Assembly (NCBI GenBank): GCA_903825895.1 | Contig: CAIKCI010000011.1 | Coordinates: 1-64,000 of the forward strand | From: an uncultured Actinomycetes bacterium | GTDB taxonomy: Bacteria > Actinomycetota > Acidimicrobiia > Acidimicrobiales > RAAP-2 | Reading direction: 5' to 3' | Length of the DNA stretch: 64,000 nucleotides | In this document: positions 52,828 to 61,229 of the stretch, in pieces | Numbering within the stretch: the stretch's first letter is position 1 | How the letters are laid out: each line of letters begins with the position of its first letter | Program-made: the position numbers and the translations under genes | Notes under the pieces: generated by a model | The model's input: only the letters and a program-made list of their open reading frames with translations | Database searches by the model: none | Told to the model about the DNA's origin: nothing

Positions 52828-54609
52828 TTGACCGATCGTGTGGACGCTGCGGAGACGGTAGCAGTCTTCACTGACGTCCCCGCGGTAGCGAAGGCGTTTG
52901 ACTACTCACTCCCCGAACGTTTCACAGGGCCCACCTCGCCGGGAAGCCGTGTGCGAGTTCCCTTCCATGGGCGTTCAGTCACGGGGTGGATTCTTGGTCC
53001 AGGGCAAGAAGCCAACCGGGCAGTGAAGGAAGTCAAGAGTTCTCTTGGCGTCGGCCCGTCAACTCCTGTCCTTGCCACCTGTGCCTGGGCCAGTCGTCGA
53101 TGGGCAGGCCCGCAAGCTCGTTTCTTGAAGAGTGCATCACCAGACACCATCGTCAAGGCCCTGCCGCAACCCCCCACGCTCGTTCTGCCACCGGGAGAGA
53201 AAACAGACCTCGACCAGATAGGCCTCACGGCGGGTCAAACCCCTGGTCCAACTCTCGTGCGCCTGGGCCCGGCGACGGATCCGTTTGCCTTAGTGATGGG
53301 GTTCCTTCACGGAGCGACGGACAACGCCGCCCATGCTTCGGTCATTGTGCTGGTTCCTGGCAAGGGCTACGCCAAGCGATTGGTCGCGCGATTTGCCAAG
53401 CGCGGCGTTGCTGCGATTGATGCGAACAACGATTGGGCTGCCGCACGTGCGGGATGGCCCGTGATCGTCGGTACCCGGCTTGGCGTCTTGGGCGGTGGGG
53501 ATGATCTCGCGGGCATTGTCGTACTTGATGCTGAAGACGATCGTTACTACTCGGAAGCGACGCCGACCTGGAACGCTATCGATATTGCTCGCCACCGCTG
53601 TGGCGACCGGATCCCATTGTTCATGACGTCGGCAACACCTGATGCCCGACTGAGTTTTGATGCAACATTGTTGCCTCTTGAACAACAGCGAGCAACAGAT
53701 GGTTGGCCAACCGTTCATTTAATTGATCAAAAGATCGAGGATCCACAGAAGGGCCTGATGACCCCTTCGTTGGTTGAGGCCACTCGCGCAGCACTCGATG
53801 AGCAGCCTGATGGTTTGGCAGTGGCTTTCCTCTTAAATCGAAAGGGACGCGCGCGACTGGTGGTCTGTGCGCGCTGTGATGACGTCGCTCGGTGCCAAAG
53901 GTGTGACGCAGCATGTGCGCTCAATGACACCTTGGACTGCCCCCGCTGCGGTGCGAGTCGACCGGTCATTTGTACTGGTTGTGGAGCGACAGCAATGAAG
54001 CTTCTTCGATTAGGTACGTCGCAACTCACTGTCGAGTGCGGGGCACTGTTTCGAGAGCCAACGGTGGAACTAACGGCGAAGAGTGATCCCAGCGAGTTGC
54101 GTGGGGCGCGGATCGTGGTGGGCACTGAAGCGGTTTTACATCGCATCCGATCGCTCCGACTCATTGCCTTCCTGGATCTCGATCATCACCTCCTGGCTCC
54201 CGTCGCCGGAGCAGAGATTCGCGCACTCTCTTTGATTGGACGCGCCGGTCGGTTAGTGGGTGGTCGTGGCGACCTTGGATCGGGTTCAGTGATTGTCCAA
54301 ACACGCCTCGAAGAGCACCCAGTAGTACTCGCTGCGCAATCAGGAGACCCAACGGCGGTGTTGGAAGCCGATGGGGCGATGCGTAAGCTTTTGAACCTTG
54401 CTCCATTCGGGGCGGTAGCGCGGATAACTGGGGCAGGAGCGAAACCCTACGGCGACGCATTGAAAGCTGCCGGTTTGACGATCTCGATGATGAGTGATGA
54501 CGAACTTCTGGCGAATGCCGTTGACGCCGAAAGGCTCTCAGACGCTCTGGCGAGCACCCCACGACCTAAGGAAGGGGTCAAAGTAGCAGTCGATCCGGTG
54601 ACGATCTAG
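52828..54609 (+). CDS. priA: PriA-like primosomal protein with degenerate helicase domain
   Basis: The 593-residue protein has the PriA N-terminal DNA-binding domain (FDYSLPERF, SRVRVPFHGRSVTGW) and the helicase fold with the eight zinc-binding cysteines intact (CARCDDVARCQRC, then DCPRCG and CTGCG). The Walker A loop GxTGSGKT is absent: residues 125-165 read VLPPGEKTDLDQ and LVRLGPATDP instead. The Walker B DEEH is replaced by LDAEDDRY. Loss of ATPase motifs is known for actinobacterial PriA proteins, which may work only as a replication restart scaffold. The start is TTG 52828; GTG 52840 is an alternative. Confidence 0.88.
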   Translation: MTDRVDAAETVAVFTDVPAVAKAFDYSLPERFTGPTSPGSRVRVPFHGRSVTGWILGPGQEANRAVKEVKSSLGVGPSTPVLATCAWASRRWAGPQARFLKSASPDTIVKALPQPPTLVLPPGEKTDLDQIGLTAGQTPGPTLVRLGPATDPFALVMGFLHGATDNAAHASVIVLVPGKGYAKRLVARFAKRGVAAIDANNDWAAARAGWPVIVGTRLGVLGGGDDLAGIVVLDAEDDRYYSEATPTWNAIDIARHRCGDRIPLFMTSATPDARLSFDATLLPLEQQRATDGWPTVHLIDQKIEDPQKGLMTPSLVEATRAALDEQPDGLAVAFLLNRKGRARLVVCARCDDVARCQRCDAACALNDTLDCPRCGASRPVICTGCGATAMKLLRLGTSQLTVECGALFREPTVELTAKSDPSELRGARIVVGTEAVLHRIRSLRLIAFLDLDHHLLAPVAGAEIRALSLIGRAGRLVGGRGDLGSGSVIVQTRLEEHPVVLAAQSGDPTAVLEADGAMRKLLNLAPFGAVARITGAGAKPYGDALKAAGLTISMMSDDELLANAVDAERLSDALASTPRPKEGVKVAVDPVTI

Positions 54610-54626
54610 TCGGCGGCCGATAGAAT
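54598..54626 (+). promoter_or_regulatory. Promoter of def, probably leaderless
   Basis: GTGACG at 54598-54603, a 17-base spacer and TAGAAT at 54621-54626, six bases before ATG 54633. The upstream box keeps the TGAC core of the -35 consensus. Confidence 0.5.
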
Positions 54627-54632
54627 GGGGAC

Positions 54633-55172
54633 ATGAGCATTCAGCCCATTCGCGTTTACGGCGACCCTCTCTTGAACACCGCAGCGAAGGACGTGACGGA
54701 AATCGATGGGAAGATTGCGCAACTTTCGGACACCATGATCCAGACAATGTACGCAGCTCCCGGATCTGGTCTGGCGGCCAATCAGATCGGCGTTCAGCGT
54801 CGAGTGTTCGTCTATGACATCGGTGACGGCCCGATCACCATCATCAATCCCACCATCGTGGAATCTGACGGAGAGTGGACCTACGAAGAAGGATGCCTGA
54901 GCGTTCCTGGGCTGTCGTGGGAGATCACCCGTCCAAACCAAATCCACTTGGTGGGCTTCGATTTGGACGGCAATGAGATCTCTATCGAGACTGACGAATT
55001 TGAGGGTCGGGTCTTCCAGCACGAGATGGACCACCTTGACGGAATTTTACTTCTTGAACGCCTCGATGAGGATCAGCGCAAGGACGCGAAGAAACTCCTG
55101 CGTGAACGGTCTCTTGACCTTGTTCGCAGTGGTGACCCCGACGGTCTCAGTGCGTTGATCAACGAAGACTAA
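54633..55172 (+). CDS. def: Peptide deformylase
   Basis: Def removes the formyl group from new proteins. The 179-residue metalloenzyme has all three motifs: GSGLAANQIG, EEGCLSVPG with metal ligand Cys88, and HEMDHLDG with His130, Glu131 and His134. It is followed ten bases later by fmt, the enzyme that adds the formyl group to initiator tRNA. Confidence 0.97.
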   Translation: MSIQPIRVYGDPLLNTAAKDVTEIDGKIAQLSDTMIQTMYAAPGSGLAANQIGVQRRVFVYDIGDGPITIINPTIVESDGEWTYEEGCLSVPGLSWEITRPNQIHLVGFDLDGNEISIETDEFEGRVFQHEMDHLDGILLLERLDEDQRKDAKKLLRERSLDLVRSGDPDGLSALINED

Positions 55173-55181
55173 GGACGGTCG

Positions 55182-56063
55182 ATGCCTCGCCTAGCGTTTC
55201 TCGGCACCCCGGACGTCGCCGCGCAGAGTTTGGGTCTCCTTTTCGAAGCAGGCTTTGAGATTCCCTTGGTCGTGACGCAGCCTGACGCTCGCCGTGGGAG
55301 AGGCAAGGAAACGACGCCAAGTCCGGTGAAGGTAAAAGCCCAAGAACTCGGCATTGGGGTAAGTCATGTTCTCGGAGATTTGGCTGATGTCGACGTCGAC
55401 GGAGCTGTGGTGGTTGCCTACGGAGCACTGATTCCTGACAAGATCTTAGGACTGATGCCGATGGTGAACCTCCACTTCTCGCTGTTGCCCCGCTGGCGTG
55501 GTGCTGCTCCTCTTGAGCGAGCAATCTTGGCCGGAGATAAAGAAACCGGCGTGTGTGTCATGGAGGTGGTATCGGAACTCGACGCTGGCGGCGTTTACGC
55601 CACCCATCGAACAGAGATTGCGAACAAGACACTGGATGTTCTGCGTCGAGAGCTCTGTGACGCTGGGACCCAGATGGTGATTGATCTCTTGGTGGGCGGT
55701 GTTGGGGGACTCCCGCTTCCTCAAGCACAAGTGGGCGAACAGAGTTATGCGAAGAAGCTCACGGTAGAAGATGGCCGCCTGAACTTTGGCCGCACTGTGC
55801 GAGAGAATCTCGCCGTTGTTCGTCTCGGTGCGGCCTACTGCTTCTCAGGGACAAAGCGCCTCAAGATTCTCGAGGCAACAACCGGCGCTCCAATGAATGG
55901 GTCACCTGGGGAAGTGATTGAGAACAATGTGTGCTGCGCCGACGGGACACTTGCGTTGGTCACCGTTCAACCGGAAGGCGGAAAAGCGATGGATAGCGGA
56001 GCGTGGCTGCGAGGAAGGGGCGATCGAGCCTCGATGCGACTGACGAGCCATCCGGAGTCCTAA
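55182..56063 (+). CDS. fmt: Methionyl-tRNA formyltransferase
   Basis: Fmt formylates initiator Met-tRNA with 10-formyl-THF. The 293-residue protein has FLGTPDVAAQSL at the start, RRGRGKE for tRNA contact, the catalytic NLHFSLLPRWRGAAPLERA (Asn and His near residues 95-97), and the catalytic Asp in SELDAGGVY near 137. A C-terminal OB-fold domain follows. AAGGA precedes the ATG. Confidence 0.95.
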   Translation: MPRLAFLGTPDVAAQSLGLLFEAGFEIPLVVTQPDARRGRGKETTPSPVKVKAQELGIGVSHVLGDLADVDVDGAVVVAYGALIPDKILGLMPMVNLHFSLLPRWRGAAPLERAILAGDKETGVCVMEVVSELDAGGVYATHRTEIANKTLDVLRRELCDAGTQMVIDLLVGGVGGLPLPQAQVGEQSYAKKLTVEDGRLNFGRTVRENLAVVRLGAAYCFSGTKRLKILEATTGAPMNGSPGEVIENNVCCADGTLALVTVQPEGGKAMDSGAWLRGRGDRASMRLTSHPES

Positions 56064-56066
56064 ACT
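56061..56066 (+). promoter_or_regulatory. Candidate -10 for a leaderless rpe transcript
   Basis: TAAACT begins at the fmt stop codon and lies six bases before ATG 56073. CTGACG lies 15 bases further upstream. Confidence 0.45.
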
Positions 56067-56072
56067 CTCCTT

Positions 56073-56777
56073 ATGGCTCCCCTCACCACGATTGATCCAG
56101 GGCCCGTTGGAGCGTTGAGAATTGCTCCGTCAATACTCTCGGCCGACTTTGGAGAGCTGGCAGAGGCCATCGCCATGGTTACCCCCGAAGCCGATTGGCT
56201 CCATGTCGACGTGATGGACGGCCACTTTGTGCCGAATATCTCGATCGGGCCACCGGTTGTTCAATCCATTCGCAAACACACCGAGCTCTATCTTGACTGT
56301 CACCTTATGATCACGGACCCTGGCGAGTATCTCGAGGCATTCGCCAAAGCGGGTGCCCAGGGAGTCACGGTACATGCTGAAATCGGCGATCTCGACGCGG
56401 TGATCGACCAAGCTCGATCCCTCGGGCTGCGGATCGGAGTGGCGGTAAACCCCGACACCGAGTTCTCGCTCTTTGAGCGCTACCTTGACCAGATTGACCT
56501 TGTCTTATGCATGACAGTGTTTCCAGGGTTTGGAGGCCAGTCATTCATTCACGACGTACTTCCAAAAATTGCGCAAGTGCGCGCTGCGGTTGACGAGCGC
56601 GGTCTGAATGTGGAGATTCAAGTCGATGGTGGTATCGATGTAACCACGACGCCCCTCGTGATCGCCGCCGGAGCCAATGTGTTGGTGGCGGGGAGTGCAA
56701 TTTTTACTGCTCCTCACCCAGTCGAAGCCGCAAAAGCGATACGTACGGCAGCGCAGTCGGCAGCCGGCGCCCGTTAG
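56073..56777 (+). CDS. rpe: Ribulose-phosphate 3-epimerase
   Basis: Rpe interconverts ribulose-5-phosphate and xylulose-5-phosphate. The 234-residue TIM barrel has IAPSILSADFGELAEAI, the metal-binding HVDVMDGHFVPN, LDCHLMI, MTVFPGFGGQSF and the catalytic VDGGID near residue 187. The product, and ribulose-5-phosphate itself, feed riboflavin synthesis by the following genes. The gene is followed by ribD after 11 bases. Confidence 0.96.
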   Translation: MAPLTTIDPGPVGALRIAPSILSADFGELAEAIAMVTPEADWLHVDVMDGHFVPNISIGPPVVQSIRKHTELYLDCHLMITDPGEYLEAFAKAGAQGVTVHAEIGDLDAVIDQARSLGLRIGVAVNPDTEFSLFERYLDQIDLVLCMTVFPGFGGQSFIHDVLPKIAQVRAAVDERGLNVEIQVDGGIDVTTTPLVIAAGANVLVAGSAIFTAPHPVEAAKAIRTAAQSAAGAR

Positions 56778-56788
56778 AACCAAGAGCA

Positions 56789-57808
56789 GTGGAGCGCAGC
56801 GTGTCGGCCAACCGAGGCAATGAACAGGACGCAATGCGCCGGGCGTTGGAACTGGGCGAAGGGGCCCGACAGATTGCTCCACCAAATCCGTGGGTTGGCG
56901 CAGTCGTGATCTCCGCAGACGGACTGCGATCCTACGACGGTGCGACACGAGTCCCAGGGGAGAGCCATGCCGAAATTGTCGCGCTGAAATCAGCCGGAAG
57001 TGACGCAGAGGGTGGCACGCTGGTCGTGACTCTTGAGCCGTGCAGTCACACAGGAAGAACCGGACCATGCAGCAAGGCAATTCACGAAGCGGGTATTGCC
57101 CGAGTTGTCGTCGGGGTAGCGGATCCTGACGTCAACGTACAAGGCCAAGGCATCACAAGTCTTCAAGAGTGGGGTATCGATGTGGAAGTCGGCATGTTGT
57201 CTGAGGAGGTGGAACGATCATTGGCTGCGTATCTTTGTCACCGACGCACCGGCCGACCATTTGTCGTTGTCAAGTTGGCGTCAACCCTGGACGGCCAAAC
57301 CGCAGCGGCCGATAGAAGTTCGCAGTGGATCACTAGCGAAGAGGCGCGCGCCGACGTAGCGAAACTGCGAGCAAGCTGCGATGCCATCTTGGTGGGTGCT
57401 GGGACCGTACGAGACGATAACCCCACACTGACTGCTCGCACCGACCCGCCACCATTTCGCCAACCTGAGCGATTTGTTCTGGGGGAGATTCCCGATGGAG
57501 CGAATGTTCTCCCGGCTCGATCGATCTCGGGCTCGCTCGAGGAGATTCTCGACCAAATGGGGAAAGACGGCATTCTTCAACTCTTGGTTGAAGGTGGCGC
57601 CAGCGTGGCACACGACTTCATTGCCGAGGGCCTGGCGGACCGCTTGGTTCTTTATCTCGCACCGGTTTTGATGGGTGGAAACGACGGATCCCCGGTGTTG
57701 AAGGGACCAGGTGCCCCCACAATTGCCGAGGCCCTGCGGGGTCGGTTCGTCAATGTGTCAAGAATCGGCGATGATCTACGTATGGAGGTTGATATCTCAT
57801 GCCCTTAG
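56789..57808 (+). CDS. ribD: Bifunctional riboflavin deaminase/reductase RibD
   Basis: RibD deaminates and reduces the pyrimidine intermediate of riboflavin synthesis. The 339-residue protein has an N-terminal deaminase with zinc ligands in ESHAEIVAL and EPCSHTGRTGPC, and a C-terminal NADPH reductase (FVVVKLASTLDGQTA, ILVGAGTVRDDNPTLT, LVEGGASVAHDF). GTG 56789 gives a short lead; in-frame GTG 56801 and ATG 56834 are alternatives. The 3' end overlaps ribBA by ten bases, so the usual intervening ribE is absent. Confidence 0.94.
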   Translation: MERSVSANRGNEQDAMRRALELGEGARQIAPPNPWVGAVVISADGLRSYDGATRVPGESHAEIVALKSAGSDAEGGTLVVTLEPCSHTGRTGPCSKAIHEAGIARVVVGVADPDVNVQGQGITSLQEWGIDVEVGMLSEEVERSLAAYLCHRRTGRPFVVVKLASTLDGQTAAADRSSQWITSEEARADVAKLRASCDAILVGAGTVRDDNPTLTARTDPPPFRQPERFVLGEIPDGANVLPARSISGSLEEILDQMGKDGILQLLVEGGASVAHDFIAEGLADRLVLYLAPVLMGGNDGSPVLKGPGAPTIAEALRGRFVNVSRIGDDLRMEVDISCP

Positions 57809-59022
57809 CGGCTATAGAAGACGCGATTCAAGCCATCGCCGAAAAGAAGATTGTGATCGTGGTTGATGATGCAGATCGCGAAAATGAGGGTGATTTGGTC
57901 ATGGCCGCAGAAGCGGCGACACCCGAAAATATCGCGTTCTTTTTGGCCCACACGTCTGGGGTGATTTGTACACCCCTCGAGGACGTCAGGGCTGATGAGT
58001 TGGACCTCCCGCTGATGGTGGTGGCCAATACGGAAGCGCAGCGTACGGCGTTCACCGTGAGCGTGGACTTTCGACATGGAACGACGACAGGAATCTCGGC
58101 GAGTGATCGTTCGGCCACAATCCAGGCGCTGATTGATCCAGAAACTCGCCCCACAGACTTAAATCGTCCGGGACATATCTTCCCTCTGCGCTATCGACCG
58201 GGCGGCGTCTTGAAGCGCGCTGGCCACACTGAAGCAACTGTTGACTTGAGCCGACTTGCAGGATTGAGCGCTGCGGGTGTGCTCTGTGAAGTAGTAAGTG
58301 CGGACAAGTCGTCCATGGCTACATTCGATGAACTCGAAATCTTTGCTGAAGAACATGGCCTCTTGATGATTTCGATTGCTGATTTGATCCGCTATCGCCG
58401 CCGCACTGAAAAGCTAGTGCGCAAAGTTGCCGAAGCAGTGATTCCGACGAATGAAGGCAGCTTCACTTCGATGGTCTATGAAAGTGTTCTCGATGGCGAG
58501 CAGCACCTGGCATTTGTGATGGGAGATGTGGCGAACAGTAAAGAAACCTTGGTTCGGGTTCACTCCGAGTGCCTGACCGGGGATGTCTTCGGGTCACTGA
58601 GATGTGACTGCGGTCCTCAGCTTCATACGGCACTCGACCAGATCGCCAAAGAAGGCGAAGGGGTCCTCGTGTACCTGCGTGGACACGAAGGACGAGGCAT
58701 TGGCCTTGGCCATAAGATCCGGGCGTATCAACTCCAAGAGAACGGCGCTGATACGGTCGATGCCAATCTTGAACTCGGGCTCCCGGTCGATAGTCGTGAA
58801 TACGGTATCGGCGCTCAGATTCTCGTAGATCTTGGCGTGACCACCATGCGCTTGATGACAAATAATCCGAGCAAATATGGTGGCCTCGAAGGATTTGGTC
58901 TTGACATCGTCGACCGTGTTCCCCTTGAGAGCACGCCCCAGAAACACAATATTGAATACTTGCGAACCAAGCAGCAACGCATGGGCCACTTGTTAGAAGG
59001 TCTCGATGACGTCGTCGAATAA
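57799..59022 (+). CDS. ribBA: Bifunctional DHBP synthase / GTP cyclohydrolase II
   Basis: The 407-residue fusion makes both riboflavin precursors. Residues 1-200 are 3,4-dihydroxy-2-butanone-4-phosphate synthase: DDADRENEGDLVMAAE and GHIFPLRYRPGGVLKRAGHTE in two parts. Residues 205-405 are GTP cyclohydrolase II with VRVHSECLTGDVFGS, zinc ligand cysteines in CLTGDVFGSLRCDCG, and LRGHEGRGIGL. Both halves keep their active-site residues. The 3' end overlaps ribH by 17 bases. Confidence 0.96.
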   Translation: MPLAAIEDAIQAIAEKKIVIVVDDADRENEGDLVMAAEAATPENIAFFLAHTSGVICTPLEDVRADELDLPLMVVANTEAQRTAFTVSVDFRHGTTTGISASDRSATIQALIDPETRPTDLNRPGHIFPLRYRPGGVLKRAGHTEATVDLSRLAGLSAAGVLCEVVSADKSSMATFDELEIFAEEHGLLMISIADLIRYRRRTEKLVRKVAEAVIPTNEGSFTSMVYESVLDGEQHLAFVMGDVANSKETLVRVHSECLTGDVFGSLRCDCGPQLHTALDQIAKEGEGVLVYLRGHEGRGIGLGHKIRAYQLQENGADTVDANLELGLPVDSREYGIGAQILVDLGVTTMRLMTNNPSKYGGLEGFGLDIVDRVPLESTPQKHNIEYLRTKQQRMGHLLEGLDDVVE

Positions 59023-59542
59023 GACAGATCTTGATCCTCAAGCGCTGGAGGCGTTGTACGGGAAAGTCGGCGCGAACATTGAGGGCGCACACGATGGTCG
59101 AGGGATGCGGATTGGTATTATCTGCGCACGCTTTAACGGGGGGATCTCCCAACGCCTCCTCGATGGGGCTTTCGACGCAGCGGAGCGTCTTGGCGTGGAG
59201 AGCGCCGATATCAGCGTGGCCTGGGTCCCTGGAGCCTTCGAAATCCCCCTGGTGGCTCGAGCCTTTGCACTCACGGGAAACTACGACGCCACGATCGGTT
59301 TTGGAGCGGTGATTCGGGGCGAGACGTCGCACTACGACTTTGTTGCGGGGGAGTGTGCGCGAGGGCTGCAAGATGTTGGATTAGCAACGGGAATACCCAC
59401 CATTTTCGGGGTCTTGACGACGGAGAATGTTGAACAGGCCCTTGATCGCTGTCGACCGGATGCTTCGAACAAGGGTGCTGAAGCACTTGAAACGGCCGTA
59501 GAACTTGTGCAAGTTCTCCGGGCGTCAGCGCTGTCGTCCTAG
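59006..59542 (+). CDS. ribH: 6,7-Dimethyl-8-ribityllumazine synthase
   Basis: RibH condenses the RibD and RibBA products to lumazine. The 178-residue protein has IGIICARFNGGISQRLLDGA, WVPGAFEIPLVA, GAVIRGETSHYDFVA with the catalytic His, and GVLTTENVEQALDR. The first 27 residues extend beyond the core enzyme. Overlap with ribBA suggests coupling. No riboflavin synthase gene follows, and the hisE gene often next in actinobacteria is also absent. Confidence 0.95.
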   Translation: MTSSNKTDLDPQALEALYGKVGANIEGAHDGRGMRIGIICARFNGGISQRLLDGAFDAAERLGVESADISVAWVPGAFEIPLVARAFALTGNYDATIGFGAVIRGETSHYDFVAGECARGLQDVGLATGIPTIFGVLTTENVEQALDRCRPDASNKGAEALETAVELVQVLRASALSS

Positions 59543-59582
59543 GCCTTCCCAGCGGTCGTTCGAGGGTTGTCGTTCGCTAGGC

Positions 59583-59588
59583 CACAAT
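59583..59588 (+). promoter_or_regulatory. Candidate -10 for a leaderless hisG transcript
   Basis: CACAAT six bases before ATG 59595. The AAGG directly touching the ATG is too close to serve as a ribosome site. Confidence 0.35.
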
Positions 59589-59594
59589 AGAAGG

Positions 59595-60479
59595 ATGTTA
59601 AAACTTGTCCTTCCCAAAGGGTCTCTCGAGCGAGCAACGCTCGATCTTTTCGCAGCAGCGGACCTGACGGTGCATCGATCGAGCGATGTGGACTATCGAG
59701 CGCAGATCGACGATCCTCGAATCGCCGAGGTTCGAATTCTGCGTCCGCAAGAGATTCCGGTCTACGTCGCCGAGGGGCGCTTTGATTTTGGGATCACGGG
59801 TCGGGATTGGATCGAAGAACGCGGTTCACAGGTAACGTCGCTGGGCGAGCTGGGGTATTCGAAAGTGACGGCGAATCCGATACGTGTGGTGTTGGCCGTT
59901 TCGGCTGACTCTCCCTATGAGTCCATCGGTGACTTGAAGAGCCATGCCGGGACACTGCGCGTCGCCACCGAGTACCCGGCACTGACAGCACGAGCGCTTG
60001 AAGCGGAAGGCATCAACGCCGAGATTTCACTTTCCTACGGAGCAACTGAAGCAAAGGTTCCTGACATCGCCGACTGTGTCGTCGAGATTACTGAAACCGG
60101 TCGAGCATTACGTGCTGCTGGTCTGCGCATTATCCATACTCTCTTGGTCAGTCACACTGAGCTCATCGCCAACAACGATGCCGCTCTCGATCCCGAGAAG
60201 CGTCACGCTATGAGCCAAATCATGACGCTGCTCGCTGGTTCACTGGAAGCTCGAGAGAAAGTATTGGTGAAACTCAACGTGGCACCAGGCCAACTCGATG
60301 CAGTGCTCAGCGTTCTTCCGTCGCTCCGTTCACCAACGGTCTCTGAACTTTCTGGGGATGCGGGCTATGCCGTCGAAACTGTGGTCGAGAAGAAGGTCAT
60401 CAATACCTTGATCCCTGCACTCAAAGACAACGGTGCTAGCGACATCTTGGAATTGGCGCTCTCGAAGATCGTTCACTAG
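59595..60479 (+). CDS. hisG: ATP phosphoribosyltransferase, long form
   Basis: HisG is the first, feedback-inhibited enzyme of histidine synthesis. The 294-residue protein has the catalytic domain (KLVLPKGSLERATLDLF, FDFGITGRDWIEE, and the PRPP loop in ADCVVEITETGRALRAAG) plus the C-terminal ACT-like domain of about 75 residues (VLVKLNVAPGQLDAVL) that binds histidine. It is therefore the long form and does not need HisZ. It is followed two bases later by the cold-shock-like gene. Confidence 0.94.
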   Translation: MLKLVLPKGSLERATLDLFAAADLTVHRSSDVDYRAQIDDPRIAEVRILRPQEIPVYVAEGRFDFGITGRDWIEERGSQVTSLGELGYSKVTANPIRVVLAVSADSPYESIGDLKSHAGTLRVATEYPALTARALEAEGINAEISLSYGATEAKVPDIADCVVEITETGRALRAAGLRIIHTLLVSHTELIANNDAALDPEKRHAMSQIMTLLAGSLEAREKVLVKLNVAPGQLDAVLSVLPSLRSPTVSELSGDAGYAVETVVEKKVINTLIPALKDNGASDILELALSKIVH

Positions 60480-60481
60480 CG

Positions 60482-60712
60482 ATGCGCAAGATCGTTACCG
60501 GAATCGTCCGCTCATTCGACGAGCAGCGCGGTGTTGGGATCGTAGAGATCGATCAGGGAAAACAACTGACCTTTCACGCAACGGCCATTATTGATGGATC
60601 TCGTTCGATAGAGAGAGGAACCCCTATCGTCGCATGCCAGGTGCCCGCCCATGGGGGAGAGCGTCAACTCGTTGACATCACGCCCGTGACGCCCAAAGCG
60701 TCGCTCTTTTAG
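60482..60712 (+). CDS. Cold-shock-domain-like small protein
   Basis: A 76-residue OB-fold-like protein. It has the cold-shock layout (GIVRSFDEQRGVGIVEID, LTFHATAIIDGSRSIERGTP), but the RNA-binding aromatic motifs KGFGFI and VFVHF of true CspA proteins are changed to RGVGIVEI and LTFHATAI, so nucleic-acid binding is uncertain. Similar short proteins occur in other actinobacteria. It lies two bases after hisG and interlocks stop codons with the convergent gene. Confidence 0.75.
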   Translation: MRKIVTGIVRSFDEQRGVGIVEIDQGKQLTFHATAIIDGSRSIERGTPIVACQVPAHGGERQLVDITPVTPKASLF

Positions 60713-61023
60713 TTCTCTGACGAAGCGACTTGATTGAGTTGCACCCAGGCCAGTCGCAGTTGGGCGAGCGCCTCGCTGAGCGGGCCTGACTGATCGCCCA
60801 AGCGATCCCCGAGGTTTTCTACCAGTCCGGCCAAGGCATCAATGGTTAACTGAGCCGCCGCAAGTCGGGGAGGAGTCTCGGAAAGGTAGACCGCAGCGAG
60901 CTCAAAGAGCCCATAACAGTGGTTCGCAATGACCACCGCTGGGTCCGCATCGGCAAGCTCTCGACGGAGTGCCTCTACCTCTTCGGGGTCGATATTGCCA
61001 CTCTGTTCAGGGGTGTCGGTCAT
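60709..61023 (-). CDS. DUF1844-like small protein
   Basis: A 104-residue protein with an acidic N-terminus and a helical core: ANHCYGLFELAAVYLSE, RLAAAQLTIDALAGLVENLG and LSEALAQLRLAWVQLNQ. The pattern and the place just upstream of infC match DUF1844 proteins of other actinobacteria, which have no assigned function. It is divergent from infC over about 200 bases. Confidence 0.7.
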   Translation of the reverse strand: MTDTPEQSGNIDPEEVEALRRELADADPAVVIANHCYGLFELAAVYLSETPPRLAAAQLTIDALAGLVENLGDRLGDQSGPLSEALAQLRLAWVQLNQVASSEN

Positions 61024-61229
61024 GGCTGTTAGATTAGTGGTCTATTCACATCAAGTGGGGTGGCCCGGGAAACCGGTTGCTTCCTCCACCTGTCCACGAC
61101 CGTTGCGTTAGAAGCGGTGGAGTGCGCCAGGTCGAGAAAGGGACGTGCGTGAGAGCGCGCGACCTCTCCACTTGAACCATCACGAGCTGTCTGCCAAGTG
61201 GCAGCGGACCGGAAGCAAGGAGAGGCCCA
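61024..61229 (+). promoter_or_regulatory. Structured leader of the infC-rpmI-rplT operon
   Basis: This spacer holds two visible inverted repeats: CTCCACC (61084-61090) with GGTGGAG (61116-61122), and AGGTCG (61129-61134) with CGACCT (61160-61165). It ends in AAGGAGAGG before the infC start. Autoregulation of this operon by IF3 or L20 through the leader is known in other bacteria; here it is inference. No convincing promoter boxes were fixed. Confidence 0.35.
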
